From: Gammaproteobacteria bacterium
Lineage (GTDB): Bacteria > Pseudomonadota > Gammaproteobacteria > Pseudomonadales > Halieaceae
Length of the DNA: 48,695 nt
Direction of reading: 5' to 3'
NCBI GenBank assembly: GCA_030427485.1
Contig: JAUICG010000033.1
Coordinates: forward strand, 1-48,695
Positions 34,139 through 41,968 of the stretch are shown here, in pieces (positions within the stretch are counted from its first letter, which is position 1; each line of letters begins with the position of its first letter). The notes under the pieces are model-generated. The model was not told the origin of the DNA, searched no databases, and was given only the letters and a program-made list of their open reading frames with translations. The translations under genes and the position numbers were made by a program.

Positions 34139-35137
34139 ATGAACAAGCAGCTCGCCAGCGCCGGCTTCCGGGAGAAGTACTTCCACACGGGCGACGTAAT
34201 CCTGAACTACGCCGTCGGCCCGGACAACGGACAGGCACTCGTTTTTATTCACGGGCAATCGGTGACCTGGGAAGAATACACGTTCATCATGCCGCTGCTC
34301 GCCAGCCGGTTTCAGGTCTTTGCCGTCACCCTGCGCGGCCACGGTAAATCGAGTTGGACACCGGGAAGTTATACTTTCAACCAACTCGGCAGGGATATGA
34401 CGGGCTTTCTGGAAAAAGCCGTTGGCAGGCCCGCCATTGTCGCCGGCAACTCCTCGGGAGGCGTGCTGGCCGCGTGGCTGGCGGCGAACGCGCCGGCGTG
34501 GGTCGAGGCCATTGTACTGGAAGACCCGCCGCTGTTCCGCTGCGACCGGGAAAATATCAGGCGCACAGCGGTGTTCGATACCTTCCTGGCCTTTACCCGT
34601 CTCTCAATTCCCGGCGGTGGCGGCTATTCCTATTTCTTTACCGAGCACCTGATCGAGAGCGCACGCGAGGCCGCCGGGGTGATGAACACGAAGCTGCCGC
34701 CGAAGTTTGTGGTCGGGATTCTCGGCAAACTGATTGCGCTGCAGCAGGCGCTGTCGCCGGGCAAGCCGGTCGATTTCCGGTTCATGCCGGAAAAGATGCG
34801 CATCATGATGCGCGGTACCTCCCAGTTTGACGGCAATTTCTCGCGGGCTTTCGTGGAGGGAACCGCAGGCGAAGACTTCGATCACGGCGAAACACTGGCG
34901 AGGATCGAGCAACCCGTGCTGTTCCTGCACGCCGATTTTTTCCTGCGCGACGACGGGCGGCTCATGGGTGCGCAGGACGACGCCGATGTCGCGCGCGTGA
35001 AGTCCCTGGTGCGAGGACCGTGGAACTACGTGCGCATGCACTGCGGCCATGCGATCGCGCTGGAAGCCCCCGAAAGGGAGGCCGCCGAGATACTCACCTG
35101 GTACGATTCCGTGGTGCTGCCGGCGCGCCGGGCTTAG
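34139..35137 (+). CDS. Alpha/beta hydrolase (C-C or ester hydrolase)
   Basis: A 332-residue alpha/beta hydrolase. The oxyanion segment 'FIHGQSVTWEEY' is near residue 38. The nucleophile S105 is in GNSSGG (103-108), and the histidine region 'HCGHAIALEAPEREA' is close to the C-terminus. Such proteins hydrolyse meta-cleavage products (MhpC/BphD/HsaD type) or esters. It is the last gene of the seven-gene operon, convergent with the SDR at 35205. The start ATG follows the MBL gene by 28 bases. Length is longer than MhpC (~290) because of an insertion around residues 160-220, which probably forms the lid. Confidence 0.87.
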   Translation: MNKQLASAGFREKYFHTGDVILNYAVGPDNGQALVFIHGQSVTWEEYTFIMPLLASRFQVFAVTLRGHGKSSWTPGSYTFNQLGRDMTGFLEKAVGRPAIVAGNSSGGVLAAWLAANAPAWVEAIVLEDPPLFRCDRENIRRTAVFDTFLAFTRLSIPGGGGYSYFFTEHLIESAREAAGVMNTKLPPKFVVGILGKLIALQQALSPGKPVDFRFMPEKMRIMMRGTSQFDGNFSRAFVEGTAGEDFDHGETLARIEQPVLFLHADFFLRDDGRLMGAQDDADVARVKSLVRGPWNYVRMHCGHAIALEAPEREAAEILTWYDSVVLPARRA

Positions 35138-35204
35138 CACACTGCTGGAGAGCCGGTCGCGTCGGCCTCAGCGTTGCGCCCCCGTCGACTGCCGCTGCCG
35201 CGTA

Positions 35205-36071
35205 TTAATCGCGATAGTAATCCACGCCCACCAGTTCCTCCCAGCGATCGTGGAACGCATCGCCCTGCAGGCAGTTGAGGGCGAGCCACTCGTCGTCGGA
35301 GACCTTTGCCCGCGCAGCGATCGTTTCGTTGGCGTCCGGTCCTACCGGGTAGCGAAAGTGGGGTTCATCGGATTCGATGGCGTGCTCGATAGCGCTGGCG
35401 ACATCGCTGGGCATGGCCGGTCGGCGCAGTCCGAATTCAAAGAACCGTCCCAGCCGCTGCAGGGAATTACTGTACGGGGAGGGCTCCGTCGGCAGCGAGC
35501 CTTTCTCCCAGATAGGGGTCAGCACGCAGCCCGGTTCGATAATGGCGACCTTCACGTTGAACTCTGCCATCTCCTGCGCCAGCGCTTCGCTGAGGCCTTC
35601 CATCGCCCACTTGGAGGCGGAGTAGTGGGCGTGGCAGCCCATCACCACGCGCCCGGCCAGTGAGCCCACAGTGACGATTCTGCCAGCGTTCTGTTTGCGC
35701 ATGATCGGCGTGACCTCGCGCAGTACGCTGACGTTGCCAAAGTAATTGGTTTCGAAGATCTCGCGGACTTCTTCAAGCGAGGTTTCCTCCACCGCGCGTC
35801 CCCCGCCTATCCCCGCGTTATTGACCAGCGCATCAATGCGGCCGCTGCGTTCCATGATCTGCTCCACGGCGGACCGGATGGAGGCCGGGTCCACCAGGTC
35901 GAGGCGGACCACGTTGACGGGCAGTTTCTCCTGGGCGATCTTCTCTTTCAACTCCACGGCGGTGTCGGGGCTGCGCACCGCGGCGTATACGTCGTGTCCC
36001 CTGCGCGCCATGTGCAGGGCGGTTTCCTGGCCGATGCCAGTGCTGCTGCCGGTAACTAGAATAACGGACAT
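35205..36071 (-). CDS. Short-chain dehydrogenase/reductase
   Basis: A 288-residue classical SDR: TGSSTGIG at residues 7-14, NNAG in 'DALVNNAGIGGG' and the YSASK catalytic pair within 'HAHYSASKWAMEGL'. The segment 'HDVYAAVRSP' after the second strand lacks the acidic residue that favours NAD, so NADP(H) is possible. It is like the 17-beta-hydroxysteroid/retinol-type SDRs with 'PGCVLTPIWEKG'. It is the last gene of the minus operon beginning with the TonB receptor at 39663. Substrate unknown. Confidence 0.9.
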   Translation of the reverse strand: MSVILVTGSSTGIGQETALHMARRGHDVYAAVRSPDTAVELKEKIAQEKLPVNVVRLDLVDPASIRSAVEQIMERSGRIDALVNNAGIGGGRAVEETSLEEVREIFETNYFGNVSVLREVTPIMRKQNAGRIVTVGSLAGRVVMGCHAHYSASKWAMEGLSEALAQEMAEFNVKVAIIEPGCVLTPIWEKGSLPTEPSPYSNSLQRLGRFFEFGLRRPAMPSDVASAIEHAIESDEPHFRYPVGPDANETIAARAKVSDDEWLALNCLQGDAFHDRWEELVGVDYYRD

Positions 36072-36106
36072 GTTTGACCTCTCTCGGTGGCGTAGTTGTA
36101 TGGCTT

Positions 36107-36340
36107 TCAGTACCCGACGTCTGTATCAGGCGCGTCAGCAGGGGACTCGACAATGGCGCTGGCATCCTGGCGCGCCTTGAAATCAATGCGATAGTCGCAG
36201 GTGAGGCAGCGTCTCATGCCTTCACGCATACTGTCGTTCTGTGCCTGCAGTCTTTTCAGCTCGTCGCGCAAATGTGCGATATCCCGTTCCTGCTGCAGCA
36301 GGCGCCGCTGCGGGGAGAAAATGTCCGCCAGCTTTATCAT
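36107..36340 (-). CDS. Small coiled-coil protein with a CxxC motif
   Basis: A 77-residue hypothetical protein. Residues ~8-45 are heptad-like and strongly helical ('RRLLQQERDIAHLRDELKRLQAQNDSMREGMRR'), followed by CLTCDYR, a single CxxC that could bind a metal or form a disulfide. The C-terminus is acidic. ATG 36340 lies 14 bases after the stop of the D27-like gene, and the downstream SDR gene is 35 bases on, so it is embedded in the operon. I do not recognise a family. Longer upstream starts would overlap the neighbouring gene and look unlikely. Confidence 0.65.
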   Translation of the reverse strand: MIKLADIFSPQRRLLQQERDIAHLRDELKRLQAQNDSMREGMRRCLTCDYRIDFKARQDASAIVESPADAPDTDVGY

Positions 36341-36354
36341 TACCGACGCACCGC

Positions 36355-37161
36355 TTACTTCGGTTGCCAACTCATCCGGACGGTACAGGAGGTCTCCGGC
36401 AAATGCGGGTCGAACTCCATCTTCAGGCCGCCGTGCGCGCCGTTGAACAGCGCTTCGAACGGGCCCTTGCAAATGTTCAGGCAGCCCTCCTCGGGCAGCG
36501 CATTGGGGTTGGGCAGCCGGTCCCTGGGGCCACAGGTATGCCAGCCGCAGTCGGGTATTTCCATCACGGTGAGCCCGCCCGCGGGATCGAACTCGGTAAT
36601 GCTGGCGGGGCCGGTCAACCAGTGCGCGGGGTTGAAGGTCTCGAACAGGAAGGTACTCCAGCGCCCCGGTTTTGACGGTGCGCCGTCATTCGCCGGCCGG
36701 GGCTTTTTGTTCCTGTTTTTGTCCGACATGCTGTTCATCATCTTCAGGAATTCAGGTGAGGTCTCGTGGGACAGCGCGACCGAGGTGCCGATCACGATGT
36801 CCTCGTACTGCTTCTGGCTGTAGTGCTTGCGCAGTTCAAGCAGCGCCCATTCCGCCTCGCGCACGAAGTTGCCGTAGCGCTTGCGCCACTTCTCGCGCGG
36901 CGAGTCGAATCGCGCGATGACCTCCCGGCGCGATTTGATGTCCGCGTAATCGCGATCCACCTGTTCCTTGTCGCCGGAGAGTCGCAGGATGGGTACGAAG
37001 GTGTGGCTGACAATGGGCATGGCCTTCTTTACCAGCATGGTGTTGGACATCCACATGTCGATCCACGCCTGCGGCCCCCAGTTGTAGTAGAAGCCCGTTT
37101 TTCGCGGAGCCGCCACACGGCCGGTACGCTGGTCCGTCGAGATAATCGATTCATCCACCAT
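36355..37161 (-). CDS. Cys-rich protein with D27-isomerase-like C-terminus
   Basis: A 268-residue cytosolic protein with no signal peptide. The N-terminal ~150 residues are mainly helical and not recognised. The C-terminal third is cysteine-rich (C205, C210, C227, C231, C259). 'EEGCLNICKGPFEALFNGAHGG' followed by 'LKMEFDPHLPETSC' follows the C-x3-C-K-x-P ... F ... G ... M-E ... S-C order that I recall from the plant beta-carotene isomerase D27 C-terminal domain. ATG 37161 has a perfect AAGGAGG site. It lies 45 bases after a TonB-receptor gene, and a carotenoid-cleavage-type oxygenase is encoded divergently nearby. The isomerase idea is an analogy only. An L-2-amino-thiazoline-4-carboxylate hydrolase-like or other Cys-based enzyme is equally possible. 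Confidence 0.6.
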   Translation of the reverse strand: MVDESIISTDQRTGRVAAPRKTGFYYNWGPQAWIDMWMSNTMLVKKAMPIVSHTFVPILRLSGDKEQVDRDYADIKSRREVIARFDSPREKWRKRYGNFVREAEWALLELRKHYSQKQYEDIVIGTSVALSHETSPEFLKMMNSMSDKNRNKKPRPANDGAPSKPGRWSTFLFETFNPAHWLTGPASITEFDPAGGLTVMEIPDCGWHTCGPRDRLPNPNALPEEGCLNICKGPFEALFNGAHGGLKMEFDPHLPETSCTVRMSWQPK

Positions 37162-37206
37162 GCTGCTTCCTCCTTTTTGTTGCGGGCGCACGCGGGGCGA
37201 CAGAGG

Positions 37207-39663
37207 CTAGTTGATGAAGCGCACCGTTACACCGTAAATCGCACCGGGCGCAACCGCACCGACAAAACCGCCGACAACCGGCGCGTCGATCCCGAAATTA
37301 TAGTACTCCTCGTCCAGCATATTGCGGCCCCATACCGCAACCTCCCAGGAATTCTCCATATTGCTCAGCGTCAGGCGCAGGTTGATCAGGTCGACGGCCG
37401 GGTTTTCCAGGGTGGGGTCGAGATCCTGGTCAAGGTAGAAGCTGTCCGTGTAACTGTGTTCCAGGCGCACGGTGCCGACGAGGTCATCGCTCAGGTCGCG
37501 GTCATACTGGATATAGGAACTCACGGTCCACTCCGGCGCGTTATCAATCGGTTTGCCCTCAAGATCCTGGACACAGGCTGTGACTATTCCCGGCGGCAGG
37601 CTTTGAAGTTGACCGGGATTTTCAGGGTCGGGAACGAATACGGGTCCGCCTGGCCTCTGGTAGTACTGCGTAACAGACTGGTCCACCGTGCATTGCCCGT
37701 TTTTGAAATCCTTGTACTCGGCCTTGTTATAACCGATGGCTGTACCGACGACCACATTCGCCAGGGGAACGAAGACGAGGTCCACCTCTGAGCCGTAACT
37801 TTGCATCGCGCCGGCATTGGTGACGGTGAACGAGGAGCCGTCGAAGGACTGTGCCTGGAAATCGTCGTAATCCACGAGGTAAAACGTGCCGTTAAACTGT
37901 AAGCGCCGGTCATCGGTCGACGTTTTCCAGCCAACTTCGTAGTTGGTGGCGGTTTCCGGGTCAAACTCGCCATTCTTGCCTGCGACTTCGCGGCGCTGGT
38001 TGAAGCCGCCTGATTTGAAGCCCCGGCTGATGCTCGCGTACGTCATGATGTCGGGGGTGAAAAAATAGCGCCCGATCAATGTGGGAGAGAAATCGTCATC
38101 ATTGCGGGTCTCGTCGTAGTATACGTCGGGGCCGACAATGGGAGGGATGGCAGTAGCGAATGACGGATCAGATACCTGGGAGCCGTTAAAATCCTTCTGC
38201 TCATAGGTATAGCGCAAGCCAAAGGTGGTGCTGAACTTTTCACTGATGTTCCATACCAACTGGCCGAACGCAGCAAAGCTGGTTGTTTTGTAGTTGTTGT
38301 CGTCGGTGTTGAGCGTACCGTCGGGAAACTGCGTGCCCAGTAGCGGGGTTATGCTGGTCAGCAATGCTGACTGGGCAAACTCGCCAGTGGAATCCAGGTC
38401 GGAATAGAATGCGTAGAGCCCACCCTGGTAGTCCAGTGTTTCGCCACCTGGAGAGGTGACCCTAAGTTCAGAGGAGTACTGGTTGAACGTGTACTTCTGT
38501 CCGCCATCGACCGCATCGTACGCAGTGAAATCCCCATCATAACCACTGTCGGAATTGAAATGGCGCCAGGCATTGATGAAGGTCAGTACATTTTCGTTGG
38601 CAATGTCCTTGTTCCACTCAAGCGCAACGCCACCTACCTCGACCTTGTTGTGGATTGGCGCATCGAGCCAGTAGTCGTCATCGAAGGGATCGGAATGTGC
38701 CGGCGGGCTAAAGCCCGCAGTGTCTTCAAAGGAGGTGTACTGGAAAATATAGTCGCCATTATCGTTCATACCCAGCTGTTGCTGGTAGGCCGCCGAGGGA
38801 TCATTGGTGGTGGGTACCCCCAGGGTGGAAAAGCCCGCATAGTCGATTACCGCCAGCGCGCAACAGTCGGTGTCTTCCTTGTTATAGTCCAGCGTCAGCA
38901 GGAACTCGCCATAGCCGTCACCATCGCTCCTGGCGCCGGTGTCGAACAGGGTGCGCGATTTCAGGCCCCATTTGTTGGCGTCATTCAGGCCCTCGCCGTT
39001 GAAGCTATTCTCATACAGGTGATCGCCATCGATCCCGTACCCGGTTAGCCGCATCGCGTGTCCGCTGTCCCCGAACGGGATGTTGACCATCGCGTGTATC
39101 TCCGCGCGTTCGTCCGTGTTGTACATCAGTTCCACTTCAGACTCATAGCCCTCGGGGGAGGGCGTCCGGGTAATGATGCTGATCGCGCCGGCGGCGGTGT
39201 TCTTCCCGTACAGCGTCCCCTGCGGGCCGCGCAGGATTTCGACGCGCTCGATATCCATCAGGTCGCCGATGCTCATCCCCGCGCGGCCCTGGTACACCCC
39301 GTCAATGAACATTCCCACGCTGGGGTCGATGCCGGCGTTGGTGCCCACCGAGCCAATGCCGCGAATCCGGATGGACTGGCTGCTGGAGTCGGTGCCGGGG
39401 GTAATTTTAAGGCTGGGCGTATACTGTTCCAGCCCGGTCAGGTTGGTCACGCCGGAAACCTTGAAGAACTGGCTGGTGAATGCGGTGACCGACATCGGGA
39501 CTTCCTGGATGCTCTCCACCCGTCGGTTTGCGGTGACGACGACTTCCTCCAGTGCCAGGGGGTCTGGTCCACTTGCCGGAGGCGCCTTGTCCTGGGCGTA
39601 CGCGATGGCGGTCACCAGGGGTGGCAGCAGCGCGATGCCCGAAACCAAACGACGAATAGACAT
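37207..39663 (-). CDS. TonB-dependent outer-membrane receptor
   Basis: An 818-residue receptor. The signal peptide ends near 'AIAYAQD', the TonB-box-like 'ALEEVVVTANRR' follows, the plug has 'IERVEILRGPQGTLYGKNTAAGAISIITRTP', and the barrel ends in 'GVTVRFIN'. It is related in layout to the receptor at 26255 but clearly different in sequence. The base composition looks somewhat lower in G+C than flanking catabolic genes. ATG 39663 is preceded by AGGTGAG. It leads a minus operon with the D27-like, coiled-coil and SDR genes, so it probably imports the compound they act on. Its promoter region carries the palindrome at 39772. Confidence 0.93.
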   Translation of the reverse strand: MSIRRLVSGIALLPPLVTAIAYAQDKAPPASGPDPLALEEVVVTANRRVESIQEVPMSVTAFTSQFFKVSGVTNLTGLEQYTPSLKITPGTDSSSQSIRIRGIGSVGTNAGIDPSVGMFIDGVYQGRAGMSIGDLMDIERVEILRGPQGTLYGKNTAAGAISIITRTPSPEGYESEVELMYNTDERAEIHAMVNIPFGDSGHAMRLTGYGIDGDHLYENSFNGEGLNDANKWGLKSRTLFDTGARSDGDGYGEFLLTLDYNKEDTDCCALAVIDYAGFSTLGVPTTNDPSAAYQQQLGMNDNGDYIFQYTSFEDTAGFSPPAHSDPFDDDYWLDAPIHNKVEVGGVALEWNKDIANENVLTFINAWRHFNSDSGYDGDFTAYDAVDGGQKYTFNQYSSELRVTSPGGETLDYQGGLYAFYSDLDSTGEFAQSALLTSITPLLGTQFPDGTLNTDDNNYKTTSFAAFGQLVWNISEKFSTTFGLRYTYEQKDFNGSQVSDPSFATAIPPIVGPDVYYDETRNDDDFSPTLIGRYFFTPDIMTYASISRGFKSGGFNQRREVAGKNGEFDPETATNYEVGWKTSTDDRRLQFNGTFYLVDYDDFQAQSFDGSSFTVTNAGAMQSYGSEVDLVFVPLANVVVGTAIGYNKAEYKDFKNGQCTVDQSVTQYYQRPGGPVFVPDPENPGQLQSLPPGIVTACVQDLEGKPIDNAPEWTVSSYIQYDRDLSDDLVGTVRLEHSYTDSFYLDQDLDPTLENPAVDLINLRLTLSNMENSWEVAVWGRNMLDEEYYNFGIDAPVVGGFVGAVAPGAIYGVTVRFIN

Positions 39664-39748
39664 GGAACTCACCTGTGAAGTCTTATGTTTATGCCCGGGG
39701 CGACCGGATTTTCGGGCCGCCCGGCGGGAGGGCGGCTGTCATGCGGCC

Positions 39749-39812
39749 ACATTAGCAAATCACTCTTTTAAAAACAAACAGAATTGACTGATTTTAATTT
39801 AGGCGCTAGTGT
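39749..39812. promoter_or_regulatory. Divergent promoter region with palindrome (site 2)
   Basis: The element at 39772-39793 has half-sites AAACAAACA and TGACTGATT around the same GAAT centre as site 1, sharing the 12-mer CAGAATTGACTG exactly. On the plus strand TTGACT (39784-39789) is a -35, with TAGTGT 17 bp on. On the minus strand TTGTTT (39777-39772) is a -35, with an extended TGC-TAATGT -10 after 17 bp (39754-39749). It would control the receptor operon and the carotenoid oxygenase together. Confidence 0.6.
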
Positions 39813-39846
39813 TGCCTCCTCAATGCGATAAAAATCGAGGACTCCG

Positions 39847-41277
39847 ATGGCCGCTCCGATGTCTGCAACCAACCCCTTCCTGAATTTCCCGTTTGGTTCC
39901 ATCCAGATGGAATGCGACGCCCGCGACCTGATCGTGGAGGGGGAAATCCCCGCGGACCTGTGTGGCAGCCTCTACCGCGCCGGTCCCAACCAGCGCTTCA
40001 AGCCGCGCGGCGATTATCACCTCTTTATGGGCGATGGCATGGTGCATGCGTTCCACATCCGGGACGGCAAGGTGGACTACACCAACCGCTGGGTTCGCAC
40101 CAATAAGTGGAAGCTGGAAGACCGGGAAGCCCGCACGCTGATCAACCCCCTGAACCCGTTCGAGTGCGATCCCGAATACAGCGATTTCGTGTTCACGGAC
40201 AAGGACGGTACGGCCAATACGGCGGTCATCTGGCACGGCGGGCGATTGCTGGTGATGGAGGAGGGGCATCCGCCCTACGAACTCGATCCGGTGACGCTGG
40301 AGTCCATCGGCAGCTGGAACTTCCGCGGTAAGCTGGGTACGGCGATGACCGCGCATCCCAAAGTGGACCCGGTGACCGGTGAGATGGTGTTTTTCGCCTA
40401 TATGGCCACCGGACCCTTTTCCGCCGACGTGATGGTGCACAAGGTGAATCCGCAGGGCATCCTGACCGAGAGCACGCTCATTCCCACGCCTTACTCCGCG
40501 ATGGTCCACGATTTCATGGTCACGGAGAACTATATTGTCATCCCGGTGATGCCTATCACCGGCAGCCTGGAGCGGGCGATGGAAGGCGGGCCTCCGTTTG
40601 CGTGGGAACCTGAGAAGGGGGTTCATATCGGTGTGCTGCCGCGCCACGGCGGTACCGCCGAAAATATCCGCTGGGTGGAGATGGACCTGGGCTTCGCGTT
40701 TCACTTCATGAACGGCTACGACAAGGACGGCGTGATACTGGTCGATGCCTGCCAACTGGAGACGGCGCCGTTGTTTCCCACCGCGGACGGGAGTTCGACG
40801 CCGCGTTCCGAGCCGCATTTGACCCGCTGGACGATCGATATGAACAGCAATGAGCCGCGCGCGACATTCCAGCGCATCGACGATTCACCATCGGAATTTC
40901 CCCAGTGCGATCCGCGCTACGCCGGCAAGGCGTACCGCCACGGCTGGTACACTTCGTCCGATGGCGAATTGCTCAGCCCCTACAATGAGCTGGACAAATA
41001 CTACAATGTGATTGGTCACGTCGATCACGAAACCGGGGTGATCGATCGTTATTCCTGCGGTCAGGCCATGCCGTCCGAGGCGATTTTCGTGCCCGCCTCG
41101 AAAGATGCCGCGGAGGGTGAGGGCTACCTGCTGAGTGTGGTGACCAGTTTTGAAACCCGCATCAGCAGCCTGTATATCTTCAACGCACTGAAACTGGCTG
41201 ACGGTCCCGTCGCCAAAGTGCACCTGTCACACCGGGTACCCGCGGGCTTTCACGGCGGCTGGCGGCCGGGCGAATAG
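39847..41277 (+). CDS. Carotenoid/lignostilbene-cleavage oxygenase family
   Basis: A 476-residue non-heme iron oxygenase of the carotenoid oxygenase (RPE65/CCD) family, which splits C=C bonds in carotenoids, apocarotenoids or stilbenes. The four iron-binding histidines are H170 ('MTAHPKVD'), H221 ('MVHDFMVT'), H286 ('FAFHFMNGY') and H469 ('GFHGGW'). These match the seven-bladed propeller pattern. Bacterial members include lignostilbene dioxygenases, so a lignin-derived phenolic is as likely as a carotenoid. The ATG at 39847 has GAGGA upstream; ATG 39859 is an alternative. It is single and divergent from the receptor operon. Confidence 0.93.
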   Translation: MAAPMSATNPFLNFPFGSIQMECDARDLIVEGEIPADLCGSLYRAGPNQRFKPRGDYHLFMGDGMVHAFHIRDGKVDYTNRWVRTNKWKLEDREARTLINPLNPFECDPEYSDFVFTDKDGTANTAVIWHGGRLLVMEEGHPPYELDPVTLESIGSWNFRGKLGTAMTAHPKVDPVTGEMVFFAYMATGPFSADVMVHKVNPQGILTESTLIPTPYSAMVHDFMVTENYIVIPVMPITGSLERAMEGGPPFAWEPEKGVHIGVLPRHGGTAENIRWVEMDLGFAFHFMNGYDKDGVILVDACQLETAPLFPTADGSSTPRSEPHLTRWTIDMNSNEPRATFQRIDDSPSEFPQCDPRYAGKAYRHGWYTSSDGELLSPYNELDKYYNVIGHVDHETGVIDRYSCGQAMPSEAIFVPASKDAAEGEGYLLSVVTSFETRISSLYIFNALKLADGPVAKVHLSHRVPAGFHGGWRPGE

Positions 41278-41282
41278 ACGAC

Positions 41283-41313
41283 GACGGCCAACACGAGTGC
41301 GCTTATGGCCGTC
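41283..41313. terminator. Bidirectional terminator-like hairpin
   Basis: 8-bp arms GACGGCCA (41283-41290) and TGGCCGTC (41306-41313) with a 15-base loop lie between the convergent carotenoid oxygenase and DUF805 genes, touching the latter's stop codon. There is no clear T-run, so efficiency is uncertain. Confidence 0.55.
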
Positions 41314-41680
41314 AGGCGTCGAGTTTGGGTGAAGGCCCGTACCGGTTGTCACCCGCCTCGCTGTCCTGCACCATGAACACGATAAGCACGATGGCGCCAA
41401 TGACCGGGATGAGTCCGATCAACAGCCACCATGCGCTGCGCCCGGTATCGTGAAGTCGTCTGAATCCGACGGCGAGAGAGGGAATCAGTACTGCCAGCGA
41501 ATAGATGCCGCTCAGCAGCCCGTAACCCGTCTCGTTGTTGAGCGTGCCGGTGACGCTGTCGACAATGACCAGGGCAATACTGATAAGTATGTTGAACAAA
41601 ACGAAGTACCAGTATTCCTTGCGGCGTGCGCGACCGCTGAATTGTGCGTATTTTTTCAGTACCGCGAGATACCAATCCAT
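41312..41680 (-). CDS. DUF805 membrane protein
   Basis: A 122-residue inner-membrane protein of the DUF805 (YhaH) family. It opens with 'MDWYLAVLKKYAQFSGRARRKEYWYFVLFNI', carries the conserved 'VGFRRLHDTGRSAWW' loop and ends 'GDNRYGPSPK'. Four hydrophobic segments are visible. Function of the family is unknown. A GAGGA site precedes ATG 41680. It is the last gene of the five-gene minus group starting with the nitroreductase. Confidence 0.9.
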   Translation of the reverse strand: MDWYLAVLKKYAQFSGRARRKEYWYFVLFNILISIALVIVDSVTGTLNNETGYGLLSGIYSLAVLIPSLAVGFRRLHDTGRSAWWLLIGLIPVIGAIVLIVFMVQDSEAGDNRYGPSPKLDA

Positions 41681-41712
41681 AATCTCGTTCCTCGTTATCC
41701 CCGAATGAATAT

Positions 41713-41919
41713 TCAGATGCTGATGAAGTAGGGGAGCGCCACCAGCACCAGCCCGATGAATACGAGCAGGTAGATGTTGCCTACGAAGTAAGGGAATACA
41801 CACAGGGCTATGCCGCACACCAGCGGCATCGCGGCTTTTTGTTTTCTGCCGTACAGGAAGTAGCCGAAGCCGGCGGCGCCGAACAACATCGTCCACCACA
41901 GCTGTGCTTCACTCTCCAC
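41713..41919 (-). CDS. Small two-helix membrane protein
   Basis: A 68-residue protein with two or three hydrophobic helices: 'MLFGAAGFGYFLYGRKQKAAMPLVCGIALCVFPYFVGNIYLLVFIGLVLVALPYF'. This pattern (G-x-G-Y-F-x-Y-G-x-K-Q-x ... P-L-x-x-G) is a common, uncharacterised small membrane protein in gammaproteobacteria. The start is GTG at 41919; no ATG is available before residue 11. It lies 49 bases after the hydroxyacid dehydrogenase gene and 32 before DUF805. Confidence 0.75.
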   Translation of the reverse strand: MESEAQLWWTMLFGAAGFGYFLYGRKQKAAMPLVCGIALCVFPYFVGNIYLLVFIGLVLVALPYFISI

Positions 41920-41968
41920 GATGCTTACCCTGTCCAGTTCTTCGCGTCATTCTGCGATCACCGTCAGC

